Shown here piece after piece: positions 1 to 8,723 of a stretch of DNA of 64,000 bases. Location of the stretch: NCBI RefSeq assembly GCF_041346925.1, contig NZ_CP166840.1, forward strand, positions 1,116,001 through 1,180,000, in the 5' to 3' direction. This DNA is from Agaribacterium sp. ZY112. GTDB lineage: Bacteria > Pseudomonadota > Gammaproteobacteria > Pseudomonadales > Cellvibrionaceae. A program made the position numbers and the translations under genes. Under the pieces are notes generated by a model. It had not been told where the DNA came from, did no database searches, and saw nothing but the letters and a program-made list of their open reading frames with translations. The stretch's first letter is position 1, and every line of letters starts with the position of its first letter.

Positions 1-368
1 CAGTGCAGGATATGGCTGATCACCAAGAGTTACGAGTTGAAGCTCAGCAAGCAGCTTTAGGTCGTGTTAGTGCACTTGCTGCACAGTGGAAAAGCCGTAA
101 GACAAGCAGTGACTTTGCAAATGTCAGTGCTAATGTTGAGCGCAGTGTGCAAGCGAGTTTTGCAAAGCACGGTGTGCGCCCCTCGGGTTTTGATGCAAGT
201 GGTCGTAGTGGTATTCGTGTGCGTTTTGACAGTGTTGAATACAATAAAATGCTGGCTTGGTTGTATGAGCTCGAAATTGATCAGGGCTTAAAAATGAAAG
301 ATATTAATATCGCTTCTAGCAGTGATGTTGGTCGTGTTTCCGCCAGTGTTTTGATTCAGAAAAATTAG
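1..368 (+). CDS. gspM: Type II secretion inner-membrane protein GspM, C-terminal part (cut by window edge)
   Basis: About 121 codons are present. The frame is open to the first base, so the N-terminal cytoplasmic tail and membrane anchor lie outside the window. What remains fits the periplasmic, ferredoxin-like C-terminal half of GspM: a charged helical stretch, then alternating strands ending in a hydrophobic GRVSASVLIQ strand typical of the family's end. GspM pairs with GspL in the inner-membrane platform of the type II secretion system. The gene is followed after 16 bases by a clear gspN, which supports the call because gspM-gspN close many gsp operons. The sequence is divergent, as usual for GspM, so the identification rests partly on position. 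Confidence 0.8.
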   Translation, partial: VQDMADHQELRVEAQQAALGRVSALAAQWKSRKTSSDFANVSANVERSVQASFAKHGVRPSGFDASGRSGIRVRFDSVEYNKMLAWLYELEIDQGLKMKDINIASSSDVGRVSASVLIQKN

Positions 369-384
369 TGCAGATTATTATTCA

Positions 385-1149
385 ATGAAAACTAAAAAAA
401 TATTTAAGCTGCCTATAGCGTTATTTTTGTTTCTCTACTTTTTGTATTTACTGGTCTCCAGTGCGCCGGCTGCTTGGGCTGCTTGGGCTGCGCATAAAGC
501 AGTGCCATCACTGTGGCTGAATAATGTTGAAGGTACCCTGTGGAGTGGTCGGGCAAAATTGGCTCAAATTGATATGGGAGCAGAGAGTTTGGCCTTGGGA
601 GAGTTGCGTTGGGAGCTAAGCCCTTGGACTTTACTCATAGCAAAGCCATGTATGAAGTTTGAAACGCTCTTGCCAAATCAGCAAATTAGCGGCTCTTTTT
701 GCCAGAGTGTTTTTGGTCAAAGCACTCTTTCTGATTTTAATGCTGATCTCCCTGTAGAAAATTTAAGTTCCATCTTGCCGGTACAGGCACTGGGCCCAAT
801 ATCTTTGCAGGTGCTCGAGGCAAGTTTTGATGGTGACGCACGAATTGAATCCTTAGATGCGCGTTTAAGTTGGCAGCAGGCTAGAGTGCATAACGGCGAT
901 AAGTGGATGAGTCTTGGTAGTTTTGCGGCCAAGGCTAAGGCCGATGAGCAAGGTGGTGTGCAGGCCGACGTATTTGATTTGGATGGACCCTATAAAAGCG
1001 CACTTGTTGCTCGTTGGTCAGCAGGGCAGGCCTGGGTTGTTGATGGCACGATTACTCCGCAAGAGGGTGCCGATGAACTGGTTGTTCAGGGGCTGCAGTT
1101 ACTTGGTGAGGATCTAGGTGACGGAAGCTACAGGGTTCAGTGGCCTTAA
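385..1149 (+). CDS. gspN: Type II secretion protein GspN
   Basis: A 254-residue protein with one N-terminal membrane helix (about residues 10-30) and a periplasmic remainder, the usual size and layout of GspN. Recognisable family features are the VPSLWLNNVEGTLWSG segment just after the anchor, the ELRWELSPW motif around residue 75 and the C-terminal GxxxxGDGxYRV-like end. GspN is an accessory component of the type II secretion machinery, present in some systems and dispensable in others. It lies 16 bases after gspM in the same orientation and is probably the last gene of the gsp operon. A stretch coding for alternating Ala and Trp (AAWAAWAA) directly follows the anchor. Confidence 0.88.
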   Translation: MKTKKIFKLPIALFLFLYFLYLLVSSAPAAWAAWAAHKAVPSLWLNNVEGTLWSGRAKLAQIDMGAESLALGELRWELSPWTLLIAKPCMKFETLLPNQQISGSFCQSVFGQSTLSDFNADLPVENLSSILPVQALGPISLQVLEASFDGDARIESLDARLSWQQARVHNGDKWMSLGSFAAKAKADEQGGVQADVFDLDGPYKSALVARWSAGQAWVVDGTITPQEGADELVVQGLQLLGEDLGDGSYRVQWP

Positions 1150-1150
1150 A

Positions 1151-2143
1151 ATGCCTCGGCTTTATGGGCAGGCTTTATTCATAGCTGTCTTGGCTCTATG
1201 TCCTTTGTTGGTTCAGGCTGATTGGTATAGCGAGACTCAGGGCATTATGGGTACTGAGGTCTCGGTGACACTGTGGCACACCGATCAAGCTAAGGCTGAA
1301 TCCGCAATAGCCGCTGTTATGGTTGAGATGCGTCGTATAGATGAGGCGCTCTCACCTTATAAAAGCAGCAGCGAGCTTTCTAAAATAAATCAACATGCCT
1401 CTAAATCAGCGCAAAAGCTCAGTCCTGAGCTGGCCTTGCTGTTGGATAAAAGCTTGTATTTTAGTCGAATCAGTAACGGAGCTTTTGATATTAGCTTCGC
1501 TTCCTTGGCGCAGTTCTACGATTATCGCGCCGGTATCAAGCCGAATAAAAAGCAGATTCAAGAATTTAAAAAGCTTATTAATTACAGTCTGTTAGATTTT
1601 AATAAACAGGCGCAAACCCTGTTCTACAAAAGCCCTAAGCTTAAGATCGACCTCGGTGGCATTGCTAAAGGTTATGCCGTTGACCGAGGAATTCAGGTTT
1701 TGAAAGAGGTTGGCATAAAGCATGCCTCTATAAGTGCCGGCGGTGATAGCTATCTTTTAGGTGATCGGCGTGGAAGGCCTTGGATTGTTGGTATTAAGCA
1801 TCCTAGGCAAGCCGAAGGTAAGAATAAGGCCGTAATACGTCTCCCCCTAGAGGATACGGCAATATCTACCTCGGGTGATTATGAGCGCTACTTTATAGAC
1901 GAGCAAAGTGGCGAACGTATTCATCATATTATTGATCCTAAAACAGGGCGTAGTGCCAGTGATGTCATCTCTGTGACTGTACTTGGGCCACAGGGCGTGG
2001 ATGCTGACCCTTTATCTACAACCTTATTTATTCTGGGTGTTGAACAAGCCTTACAGCTTGTTAATCGTTTGCCAGGTTTTGATGCAGTCATCATCGATGC
2101 CGACGGTGTAGTTCATTACAGCGAGGATTTGGCCGCCGAATAA
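1151..2143 (+). CDS. apbE: FAD:protein FMN transferase (ApbE family), exported
   Basis: ApbE enzymes transfer FMN from FAD onto a threonine of target proteins such as Nqr/Rnf subunits, using Mg2+. Family landmarks are MGTEVSVTLW near the N-terminus, the SxGAFDISFASL segment, IDLGGIAKGYAVDRG, SAGGDSYLLG, the AISTSGDYERYF motif with the following HHIIDPKTG, and a C-terminal DADPLSTTLFILG that supplies the metal-binding aspartate and threonine. An upstream in-frame GTG at 1118 exists, but ATG at 1151 starts directly at a signal peptide (hydrophobic to about residue 22, cleavage after VQA) and avoids overlap with gspN. There is no lipobox, so it is predicted soluble in the periplasm, unlike many lipoprotein ApbEs. 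No obvious flavinylation target is next to it. Confidence 0.93.
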   Translation: MPRLYGQALFIAVLALCPLLVQADWYSETQGIMGTEVSVTLWHTDQAKAESAIAAVMVEMRRIDEALSPYKSSSELSKINQHASKSAQKLSPELALLLDKSLYFSRISNGAFDISFASLAQFYDYRAGIKPNKKQIQEFKKLINYSLLDFNKQAQTLFYKSPKLKIDLGGIAKGYAVDRGIQVLKEVGIKHASISAGGDSYLLGDRRGRPWIVGIKHPRQAEGKNKAVIRLPLEDTAISTSGDYERYFIDEQSGERIHHIIDPKTGRSASDVISVTVLGPQGVDADPLSTTLFILGVEQALQLVNRLPGFDAVIIDADGVVHYSEDLAAE

Positions 2144-2151
2144 ATGAATAC

Positions 2152-2199
2152 TGTGGCATGGCTCACACGCTATTAGGCTACTAGGGTATAAACTAATAA
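2152..2199 (+). promoter_or_regulatory. CRP/Vfr-like box and -10 element in front of the TPR/ExbBD operon
   Basis: TGTGGCATGGCTCACA at 2152-2167 matches nine of ten defined positions of the CRP-family consensus TGTGA-N6-TCACA. A TATAAA hexamer at 2187-2192 would put the transcription start near 2199, so the box centre (2159.5) lies about 40 bases upstream, close to the -41.5 spacing of class II CRP promoters. No good -35 hexamer is visible, which fits an activator-dependent promoter. The 100-base gap separates apbE from the nine-gene operon. This is an inference from sequence only. Confidence 0.45.
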
Positions 2200-2249
2200 G
2201 GACTTGCTCTGCGAGCAGTGCTAGCATATTTATATTACGGAGAGTGAGT

Positions 2250-2795
2250 TTGAGTCATAAACCTTGTCAAAATTTGTCTATTTTGGCCTTTATTGTCAGT
2301 TTTCTTTTGTCTGGTCTTGTCTTTGCTCAAGAGCCTATAGAGCAAAAGCCTGTTTTGGCAGAAGAGGTTGAAAGCTTAAAGAAAGCGGCATTACGTTTAA
2401 ATCGTGATCTGCTTATTTTAGAAGAAGAGCTGCTCTTCCCTGATAGTACTCAAGTTGCTGTGTTTGTCTCTTTGGATGTCGGAAAGTTTTTTCGTTTTGA
2501 CGCGATTAAATTAAAAATTGATGACAAGCTTGTGGCCAGCCACCTTTACACTGATCGTCAGAATTCTGCTTTGGCGCGTGGTGGTATTCAGCGTCTGTAT
2601 ATTGGCAATATCAAACAAGGTGAGCATGAACTCACCGCCATCTTTACAGGTATAGGACCTGACAATCGAGAATATAAGCGTGGCGCCACCATGACCTTAA
2701 CTAAAGGTGAAGACGCTAAGATGATTGAAATCCGTGTGCTAGATGCAACAAGTAATATGCAGCCGAAGTTTGATTTTAAAGAATGGGAACTTTAA
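2250..2795 (+). CDS. Exported protein of unknown function, first gene of the TPR/ExbBD operon
   Basis: About 181 residues with a signal peptide (hydrophobic segment ILAFIVSFLLSGLVFAQ) and a mature part made of a short helical, acidic N-terminal stretch followed by a beta-rich region (for example QVAVFVSLDVGKFFRFDAI and GEHELTAIFTGIG), suggesting a small beta-sandwich. I recognise no named domain. The TTG at 2250 is seven bases after a GGAG at 2239-2242. An in-frame GTG at 2244 is possible but is too close to that ribosome site. The stop overlaps the next start by 13 bases, so it is translationally coupled to the large TPR gene. Its position at the head of the operon suggests an envelope component of the same machine; the function is unknown. 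Confidence 0.8.
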   Translation: MSHKPCQNLSILAFIVSFLLSGLVFAQEPIEQKPVLAEEVESLKKAALRLNRDLLILEEELLFPDSTQVAVFVSLDVGKFFRFDAIKLKIDDKLVASHLYTDRQNSALARGGIQRLYIGNIKQGEHELTAIFTGIGPDNREYKRGATMTLTKGEDAKMIEIRVLDATSNMQPKFDFKEWEL

Positions 2796-4804
2796 TTTCT
2801 CGCTCTGCTGCGGCGCTTGGTTTAAGTGTTCTGGTTTGCGCGGCTCCGTCCTTTTCTGCTGATAAAGAGCTTACTGCAGTTGCTGATCTGCGTTACGGCT
2901 CGGCTTTATATCACTACCATCTTGATGAATACATGGAGGCTCTGTCTGAACTGCTTGTAGCTCAAAAGCAGGGTGGTATTGCTGGGCATGGAGATAATCC
3001 CGCGTTAATGGAAGCGGGTTTAGCTTTAGGCTATAAAATGGAACGCCGAGCTAGCGAAATATTTAAGCAAATATTAGAAGATAATCGCTCTTCCAGTGTT
3101 CGTGATGCCGCATGGTTTTATTTGGCTAAAATTCGCTATGGTCACGGTGAGTGGCTTAGAGCGTCTGAAGCGTTGAGCCATATTAGTGAAAAGCCCGATG
3201 CTGCTTTGCTTTCAGAAATCATTCCATTAAAAATTAACCTTTATATTAAGCAGAATAAGTTAACTAGTGCGCTGATTTTATATGATCAGGAAGATTTGAG
3301 TCCACATTGGCGAGCTTATCTTACTTTTAATATTGGTTCTGCATATGCAAGGAAAAAGCAATATAAAGAAGCTGTTCGTTACTTTGATTACCTCGCTCAA
3401 GATCTCTTTGATGATGAAGAGTATAAAGTGTTGCATGATAAGGCGATGGCTGCTGCCGGTTTTAGCTACTTATTCTTAGAAGATTATGAGATTTCTAAAG
3501 CAAAGTTTTCTCGTGTTAGATCGAATAGCGTATTAGCCAATCGAGCCATGTTAGGTTATAGCTGGGCGGCAATTGAGTTGGGTGACTTTGATGATGCCAA
3601 GCGTGTTCTAAGGCATCTTGGTAATAGCCCCTTAAATGATGAAAATAAGCAAGAGGCCTTACTTGCTTTGCCTTATGCCTATGAGCAAATGGGTGACTTA
3701 GCGCCAGCGTTAAAAGCTTACCAAGGGGCGGCAGAAGAATATAAAAAAGAAATTAATGACATAGATAGCATTTATAGCCAGCTAGATAACAGTGAGTTAT
3801 TGAGTGTATTAGATGTTCCTGTCAGCGAAGAACTTGACTGGCTGGATCTTGCAAATCAAAAAAGCCTATCTCCAAAGCTAAGTTATTTGGTATCGCTTTT
3901 TTCTCAAAATAACTTTCAATTGGCTGTTGAACAGCTTCAGGACCTTCTGTATCTCAATTCTGTAATGGATACTTGGCTTGAAAAAATTGCCTTTTATGAA
4001 GGTATGCTTGCCTATAGAGAAAATAGACGCTTGCAGAATGCCGATCAGGCGAGTGTGCAAAAGCAAGAGATTAAAAATCAAAACCTAAGTGAAGTATACC
4101 TGAATCTAAATAGCCAGCTGGATGATTTGGATAGTAAGCAAGATTACTTGGCGCTGACTAATGATGAAGAGAGAGCGCTATTGCAGCGTATAGAAAAATC
4201 TGAGCAACGTATTCATCGCTTAGAAGAAACAGATCCCTTTGTTGATGAGTATAAAGAGTCCTTGCGCCGATATAGGGGCTTATTATTGTGGCAAGCGAGT
4301 GAGCACTACAGTGATAGATACTGGTCAATTAAAAAGTCCTTGCTCAAAACTGAATCCACGGTAAGTAATATTAACGAGGTGGAGTCGAGGCTGGATGCTT
4401 TACAGAATGATACTGTTGATATTCAGCCATGGTATACACAGCTAGAACTCAGTCGTAATGAAATTCTGAGTCTGCAGGTTCGGCTTCAGTCTCTTATTCA
4501 GAGCTCAGAGTCAGAGTTGATTTCCCGTTTGAAAAATGAGCTTGCTGATAAAAGGGAAGGCCTCACAAATTATTTAGCCTTAAGCCGTTTAAGTATTGCT
4601 CGGCTACAAGATACTGCTCGTGAGCAGTCTCTACTGAATGAAATTGAGCAGAGCAAGCTGCAGAGTGAACAAAACAGCACTAATAAAAAAGCTAGCAGGA
4701 CTAATCCTGAATTGCTAAAAGTGCCTAGCCTCTCTTTCCCGAATAAAGCCGATCAAGATACAGGCCAGCCAGCTGCAGTGCCGCTTAAAGAGGCTGCACA
4801 ATGA
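2783..4804 (+). CDS. Periplasmic TPR and coiled-coil protein
   Basis: A 673-residue protein with a signal peptide (cleavage likely after APSFSA, near residue 26). Residues about 30-330 contain degenerate tetratricopeptide-type helical pairs (GSALYHYHLDEYMEALSELL, AYARKKQYKEAVRYFDYL, AIELGDFDDAKRVLRHLG, YEQMGDLAPALKAYQ). Residues about 400-630 are charged and heptad-like, predicted to form a long coiled coil, and the tail is Lys/Pro/Ser-rich. Such proteins act as periplasmic scaffolds. The start overlaps the previous gene by 13 bases, and the stop overlaps the next start in an ATGA junction, so it is clearly one operon. I infer a structural role in the ExbB/ExbD/TonB-like machine, comparable with the large TPR periplasmic components of Myxococcus Glt. 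No enzymatic motif is seen. Confidence 0.85.
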   Translation: MGTLISRSAAALGLSVLVCAAPSFSADKELTAVADLRYGSALYHYHLDEYMEALSELLVAQKQGGIAGHGDNPALMEAGLALGYKMERRASEIFKQILEDNRSSSVRDAAWFYLAKIRYGHGEWLRASEALSHISEKPDAALLSEIIPLKINLYIKQNKLTSALILYDQEDLSPHWRAYLTFNIGSAYARKKQYKEAVRYFDYLAQDLFDDEEYKVLHDKAMAAAGFSYLFLEDYEISKAKFSRVRSNSVLANRAMLGYSWAAIELGDFDDAKRVLRHLGNSPLNDENKQEALLALPYAYEQMGDLAPALKAYQGAAEEYKKEINDIDSIYSQLDNSELLSVLDVPVSEELDWLDLANQKSLSPKLSYLVSLFSQNNFQLAVEQLQDLLYLNSVMDTWLEKIAFYEGMLAYRENRRLQNADQASVQKQEIKNQNLSEVYLNLNSQLDDLDSKQDYLALTNDEERALLQRIEKSEQRIHRLEETDPFVDEYKESLRRYRGLLLWQASEHYSDRYWSIKKSLLKTESTVSNINEVESRLDALQNDTVDIQPWYTQLELSRNEILSLQVRLQSLIQSSESELISRLKNELADKREGLTNYLALSRLSIARLQDTAREQSLLNEIEQSKLQSEQNSTNKKASRTNPELLKVPSLSFPNKADQDTGQPAAVPLKEAAQ

Positions 4805-7755
4805 TTTTCTTTCTGAGAAAAATTTGTTGGTTAATTGGCTGCAGTTTATTACTGGTTCTTAGCTCGTGCTCTGTTCTTGATTCATCTGAGCCTAAGAGTT
4901 ACAAAAATACAATTGCAGATTTACCTGCTTTGGATGAGCAAGAGATAGCGAATGAAACCGAGGCGTTACAGCCTTTGGAACCGGCAAGCTTAGATGAGAT
5001 CGAACAAAGCTACCGTGCGGCTTTAGAAGTTGCTAATGACGATGAGCTTCGCCATCAAATTATTAGCCGTTTGGCTGATATTGAAATGGCTAAAAGTGAG
5101 GATGAGCATATTAATGCTGTCGAAGAGAAAACATTCTTTGACGATGCCGTACTTATGTACGAAGAGCTGCTGGTATTAAATCAGCAGCGGGCCGGACAAA
5201 CCGGTGTTGATCAGCCTGAAAATACAGCTTTGAACGAGCGTATTCTTTATCAGCTTTCTAAAGCTTATGCTTTAGATGGACGTTTAGAAGAAAGTAACCA
5301 GACACTGGATCGTTTGGTGTCTGGTTATCCGGCTTCTCCGCTTGCTGCAGAAGCGGAGTTTCGTCAAGCTGAAAAAGCCTTTTCGGATTCGGATTATGAA
5401 ACAGCTGAGGTTTTATATGGGCGTGTAGCTAATGCAGGAAAAGACACTCCTTTTTATACTAATTCCGTGTATATGCAAGGTTGGAGTCGCTTTAAGCGCA
5501 ACCGTTACCGAGCCGCAATCGCACCATTTACAGAAGTGCTTGATCATTTGCTCGGTCAGAGTGATGACTGGCAAGCTTTGAGTAATAGCCAGAAAAATTT
5601 GGCTCAAGATACTTTACGGATATTAAGTATTTCCTTTTCATATTTAGATGGCACGGAAACTATTGCCGAAGTATATGGTGAGCAAGCTTTAGGTTCGCGC
5701 AGTTATGAGTACCTTATCTATGCTAATTTGGGTGAGTTGTATTATGAAAAAGAGCGTTATAGAGACAGTGCGGACTGTTTTTTAGCCTACGCTAAGCGTT
5801 TTCCTGCCAGCTCACACAGCCCCGCCTATGCTGTAAAAGCAATTTCTGTTTATGAACTAGGTGGTTTTCCAAGTTTAGTTTTGCCTGCAAAAGAGTCCTT
5901 TGTTGAAGCTTATGGTGTACGTGGCAGGTATTGGCCTGAAAGCGAGCAGCAGGATCAACTTAAGCCTTATTTGAAATTGTATTTAACCGAGCTTTCTAGT
6001 TATTACCACTCTAAAGCTCAGACTTTGGATCAGGTGTTAGTTGATTACAATAAAAATAAAGCGGCGGGTAAAAAACAAGGCAAAGAACCAGAAAGCAGTA
6101 AACCCAATTATATTAAAGCTGCCGATCTATATGCGCAGTTTACCCAGACTTTCCCTGAAGACCCTGCTCGTGCAGAAATGAGCTATTTACAAGGTGAAGC
6201 TTATTACTCCGCTGATGAGTTGGCGTTTGCAGTTACTAGTTATAAGCGTGTTGCTTATGATTATGTTGATGAAAAGTACGGGCCGGATGCTGCTTATAAT
6301 GCCGTATTAATTTCTGATGAACTTGTTCAGCAAAGTCAATTAGCCATTAAAGATAAACAGGCTGATACAGAGGCGCTAAGCGCTCAATACGCGCAGTGGC
6401 AAGAAAACTATATCAGCAACGCTATAAGCTTTGCCGATTATTACCCTGCCGATGAGCGTTCGGTTGCGGTATTAACAAAAGCTGCGCAAGTACTTTATGA
6501 GCAGCAACAGAGGCAAAGAGCGATTGAAATCGCAAGCCGTTTAACTCAATGGCAGCCGCAGCAGAAGTTAGAGCTGCAAAAAACGGCTTGGTTGGTTCTA
6601 GCTAATAGTCAGTTTGAGCTAGGGCAATATGCTGAAGCAGAGTTGGCTTACAGGGCTCTATTGGCTCGTTTATCGGAAAACGATGAGCAAAGAGCCAATG
6701 TGCAAGAACGCATTGCGGCTTCTATGTATAAGCAGAGTGAGGAGCAGTTGGCTGCCGGAGAGTTTAATCCTGCAATTGATCGCTTATTGTTAATTCCTAG
6801 TGTTGCTCCTCACAGTGAAATAGCTCGTATTGCTCAGTACGATGCTGCGAATAAATTGATTGAAATTCAAGATTGGGCTAGAGCTGAGCAAGAGTTGGAT
6901 CGCTTTAAGAGCAATTACCCTGATCATAAGTTAGCGAAAAACTTAGAGCCTAAACAGCTCCACATTTATGAGCAAACACAGCAGTGGGCTAAGGCGGCTG
7001 GTGTGCTTGCAATTATGGCGCTCAGTTCTGATCCCGAACAAAAACGTACTTCGGTTTATTTGGCTGCCGAGATGTATGAAAAGTCAGGTAATGATCGTAA
7101 AGCCATCGAGTATTATCGTCGTTACGCTCATGATTACGCTGATCCTTTTGATCTTGCTACAGAAGCTCGTTTTAAATTAACAGAGCTCTACGCTAAATTG
7201 GATGAGCAAGATAAGCGTGATTACTGGTTGAAGAAATTAATATCAGAAGATAAAAAAGCTGGCTCAAAGCGAACAGATCGCTCTCAGTATTTAGCTGCTA
7301 TGGCGAGTGCTGAATTTGCTGACGATGCTTTTAAGCAGTTTGAATTGGTGAAGCTTACTTTGCCTATTAAGAAAAGCATGAAATCAAAGAAAAAAGCAAT
7401 GGATAGCTGTTTGAAGAAGTATAAAGCTGTGCGTGCTTACGGTTTGGCTGCATTTACTAGTCAGGCAAATCACCGTATTGCAGAACTCTATGCGATTCTA
7501 GCTGAAGACTTGATTGATAGTGAGCGCCCTTCAGGTTTAGACGAGCTAGCCAGCGAGCAATATGAAATATTATTAGAGGAACAAGTATATCCGCTTGAAG
7601 AAAAAGCGATTGATATTTACAGCGCCAATACCACCCTTTCTCACAATGGTGTTTATGATGAATGGATTCAGGCATCCTTTGATTCGTTAGCAACTATATT
7701 ACCGGCGCGTTACGGTAAAAAAGAACGCTATATAGGGGTAAGTGATGAACTTTAA
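4801..7755 (+). CDS. Large TPR lipoprotein
   Basis: A 984-residue protein that begins with a lipoprotein signal. The lipobox LSSC places the lipidated cysteine at residue 23, and Ser at +2 predicts outer-membrane sorting. Many TPR-like helical pairs follow, for example YQLSKAYALDGRLEESNQTL, AEFRQAEKAFSDSDYETAEV, YANLGELYYEKERYRDSADC and LANSQFELGQYAEAELAYRA, running almost to the C-terminus and interrupted by a Lys-rich loop near residue 430. It overlaps the preceding stop by four bases (ATGA) and the following gene by about 11 bases. Tandem TPR lipoproteins beside ExbB/ExbD-type proton channels are typical of machines spanning the whole envelope. I infer an outer-membrane scaffold; its ligand is unknown. 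Confidence 0.87.
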   Translation: MIFFLRKICWLIGCSLLLVLSSCSVLDSSEPKSYKNTIADLPALDEQEIANETEALQPLEPASLDEIEQSYRAALEVANDDELRHQIISRLADIEMAKSEDEHINAVEEKTFFDDAVLMYEELLVLNQQRAGQTGVDQPENTALNERILYQLSKAYALDGRLEESNQTLDRLVSGYPASPLAAEAEFRQAEKAFSDSDYETAEVLYGRVANAGKDTPFYTNSVYMQGWSRFKRNRYRAAIAPFTEVLDHLLGQSDDWQALSNSQKNLAQDTLRILSISFSYLDGTETIAEVYGEQALGSRSYEYLIYANLGELYYEKERYRDSADCFLAYAKRFPASSHSPAYAVKAISVYELGGFPSLVLPAKESFVEAYGVRGRYWPESEQQDQLKPYLKLYLTELSSYYHSKAQTLDQVLVDYNKNKAAGKKQGKEPESSKPNYIKAADLYAQFTQTFPEDPARAEMSYLQGEAYYSADELAFAVTSYKRVAYDYVDEKYGPDAAYNAVLISDELVQQSQLAIKDKQADTEALSAQYAQWQENYISNAISFADYYPADERSVAVLTKAAQVLYEQQQRQRAIEIASRLTQWQPQQKLELQKTAWLVLANSQFELGQYAEAELAYRALLARLSENDEQRANVQERIAASMYKQSEEQLAAGEFNPAIDRLLLIPSVAPHSEIARIAQYDAANKLIEIQDWARAEQELDRFKSNYPDHKLAKNLEPKQLHIYEQTQQWAKAAGVLAIMALSSDPEQKRTSVYLAAEMYEKSGNDRKAIEYYRRYAHDYADPFDLATEARFKLTELYAKLDEQDKRDYWLKKLISEDKKAGSKRTDRSQYLAAMASAEFADDAFKQFELVKLTLPIKKSMKSKKKAMDSCLKKYKAVRAYGLAAFTSQANHRIAELYAILAEDLIDSERPSGLDELASEQYEILLEEQVYPLEEKAIDIYSANTTLSHNGVYDEWIQASFDSLATILPARYGKKERYIGVSDEL

Positions 7756-8392
7756 TAAGCTAATCACTATATGTTTAGCCGTCGCATTAATGGCTTCGTG
7801 TGCTACTCAGGATGCCAGCAAAGAGCTTGATGTCGAGCCGGATTCTGATGTTTTAATTGATACGTTTACCGCTATTGCCAAGCCTGAAAATCCAGAGGCT
7901 GTGTCTGCTCCTTCGTCTGTAAAGCGCGATTTTAAGGTGGTGAAAGAAGCAATGGTTGAAGGCAAGTGGGCTGAGGCGCAAGCAAGCTTACAGGCTATGC
8001 TTGTAGACCATCCGCAGCTAGCGGGTTTATATACTAACTTGGCTATTACTTATAGTGAGCAAGGTGAGTTAGGAGAAGCTGAAAAAGCATATAAACAAGC
8101 GTTGCTAGTGAATCCATATCAGTTCGATGCGTATAGTAATTTAGGTTTATTGTTGCGCCAGCAGGGTCGTTTTGATGAAGCTGAAAGTACATACCTTGAA
8201 GCACTGGCTTTGTGGCCTCATCATCAAGCATCTCTGATAAATCTTGGTGTTTTATATGATCTGTATATGGGCAAGCCAAAGTTGGCCTTACCTTATTTTG
8301 AACTTGCGCAAAAACTAAATGGCGATGAGCCTGATCGGCAACTGAGAACATGGATTGCAGATGTAAGTCGTCGAGCAGAGGTACAGCAATGA
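7745..8392 (+). CDS. Small TPR lipoprotein
   Basis: About 215 residues. The signal sequence ends in LMASC, giving a lipidated cysteine at residue 19 with Ala at +2 (outer membrane). After a low-complexity linker, three well-formed TPRs span roughly residues 75-185 (LYTNLAITYSEQGELGEAEK, YSNLGLLLRQQGRFDEAEST and LINLGVLYDLYMGKPKLALP). ATG 7745 is preferred over GTG 7742 because the AGGGG at 7734-7738 then has normal spacing. It resembles PilF/PilW-type or Myxococcus GltE-type TPR lipoproteins in size and layout. No pilQ-region genes are nearby, and the overlap with both neighbours ties it to the ExbB/ExbD/AgmX-like machine instead. Confidence 0.86.
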   Translation: MNFNKLITICLAVALMASCATQDASKELDVEPDSDVLIDTFTAIAKPENPEAVSAPSSVKRDFKVVKEAMVEGKWAEAQASLQAMLVDHPQLAGLYTNLAITYSEQGELGEAEKAYKQALLVNPYQFDAYSNLGLLLRQQGRFDEAESTYLEALALWPHHQASLINLGVLYDLYMGKPKLALPYFELAQKLNGDEPDRQLRTWIADVSRRAEVQQ

Positions 8393-8676
8393 AACAAATG
8401 AGACGAATTTTTATCTTGCTAGCACTGTGTTTTTGTAACACCCTTGTTGCCCAAGATGATGAGGTGGTGACTTTAAGTGCCACTGTTACAGGTAATAAAG
8501 AACAACCCAAAGTGCTTTATATTGTTCCTTGGAAACAGGCTCAAGACACGAGTATTTTACAGCGTGGCCTAGAAAGCCGCTTAGGTGATGTCTTTACTCA
8601 TGTTGAGCCAAGTGAGCACACCCGAGAAATAGATTATTTAGAAGCGCTTGTGGAAAGCCCACAAGAGCAAAAATAG
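8389..8676 (+). CDS. Small exported protein of unknown function
   Basis: A 95-residue protein starting at ATG 8389, which overlaps the stop of the previous gene in an ATGA junction. An upstream in-frame ATG at 8350 would put a charged extension before the signal peptide and is unlikely. The N-terminus is a signal peptide (RRIFILLALCFCNTLVAQ). The mature part of about 75 residues holds a short strand-rich segment (KVLYIVPWK) followed by acidic helices. I recognise no family. Its place between the TPR lipoprotein and the ExbB-like gene, with no gap on the left and 47 bases on the right, argues for a role in the same complex, possibly as a small periplasmic adaptor. That is inference only. Confidence 0.72.
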   Translation: MKQMRRIFILLALCFCNTLVAQDDEVVTLSATVTGNKEQPKVLYIVPWKQAQDTSILQRGLESRLGDVFTHVEPSEHTREIDYLEALVESPQEQK

Positions 8677-8723
8677 TTCTACTTATATTATTTAATAAAA
8701 ATTGTTGTGGAGGCAATTAAACA

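Noticed and set aside
1118..1150. GTG start of apbE at 1118
   Set aside because: Would overlap gspN and put a non-signal extension before a clear signal peptide at ATG 1151.
8046..8510. Antisense frame of 154 codons opposite the small TPR lipoprotein
   Set aside because: Fully covered by well-supported coupled genes on the plus strand; no recognisable domain.
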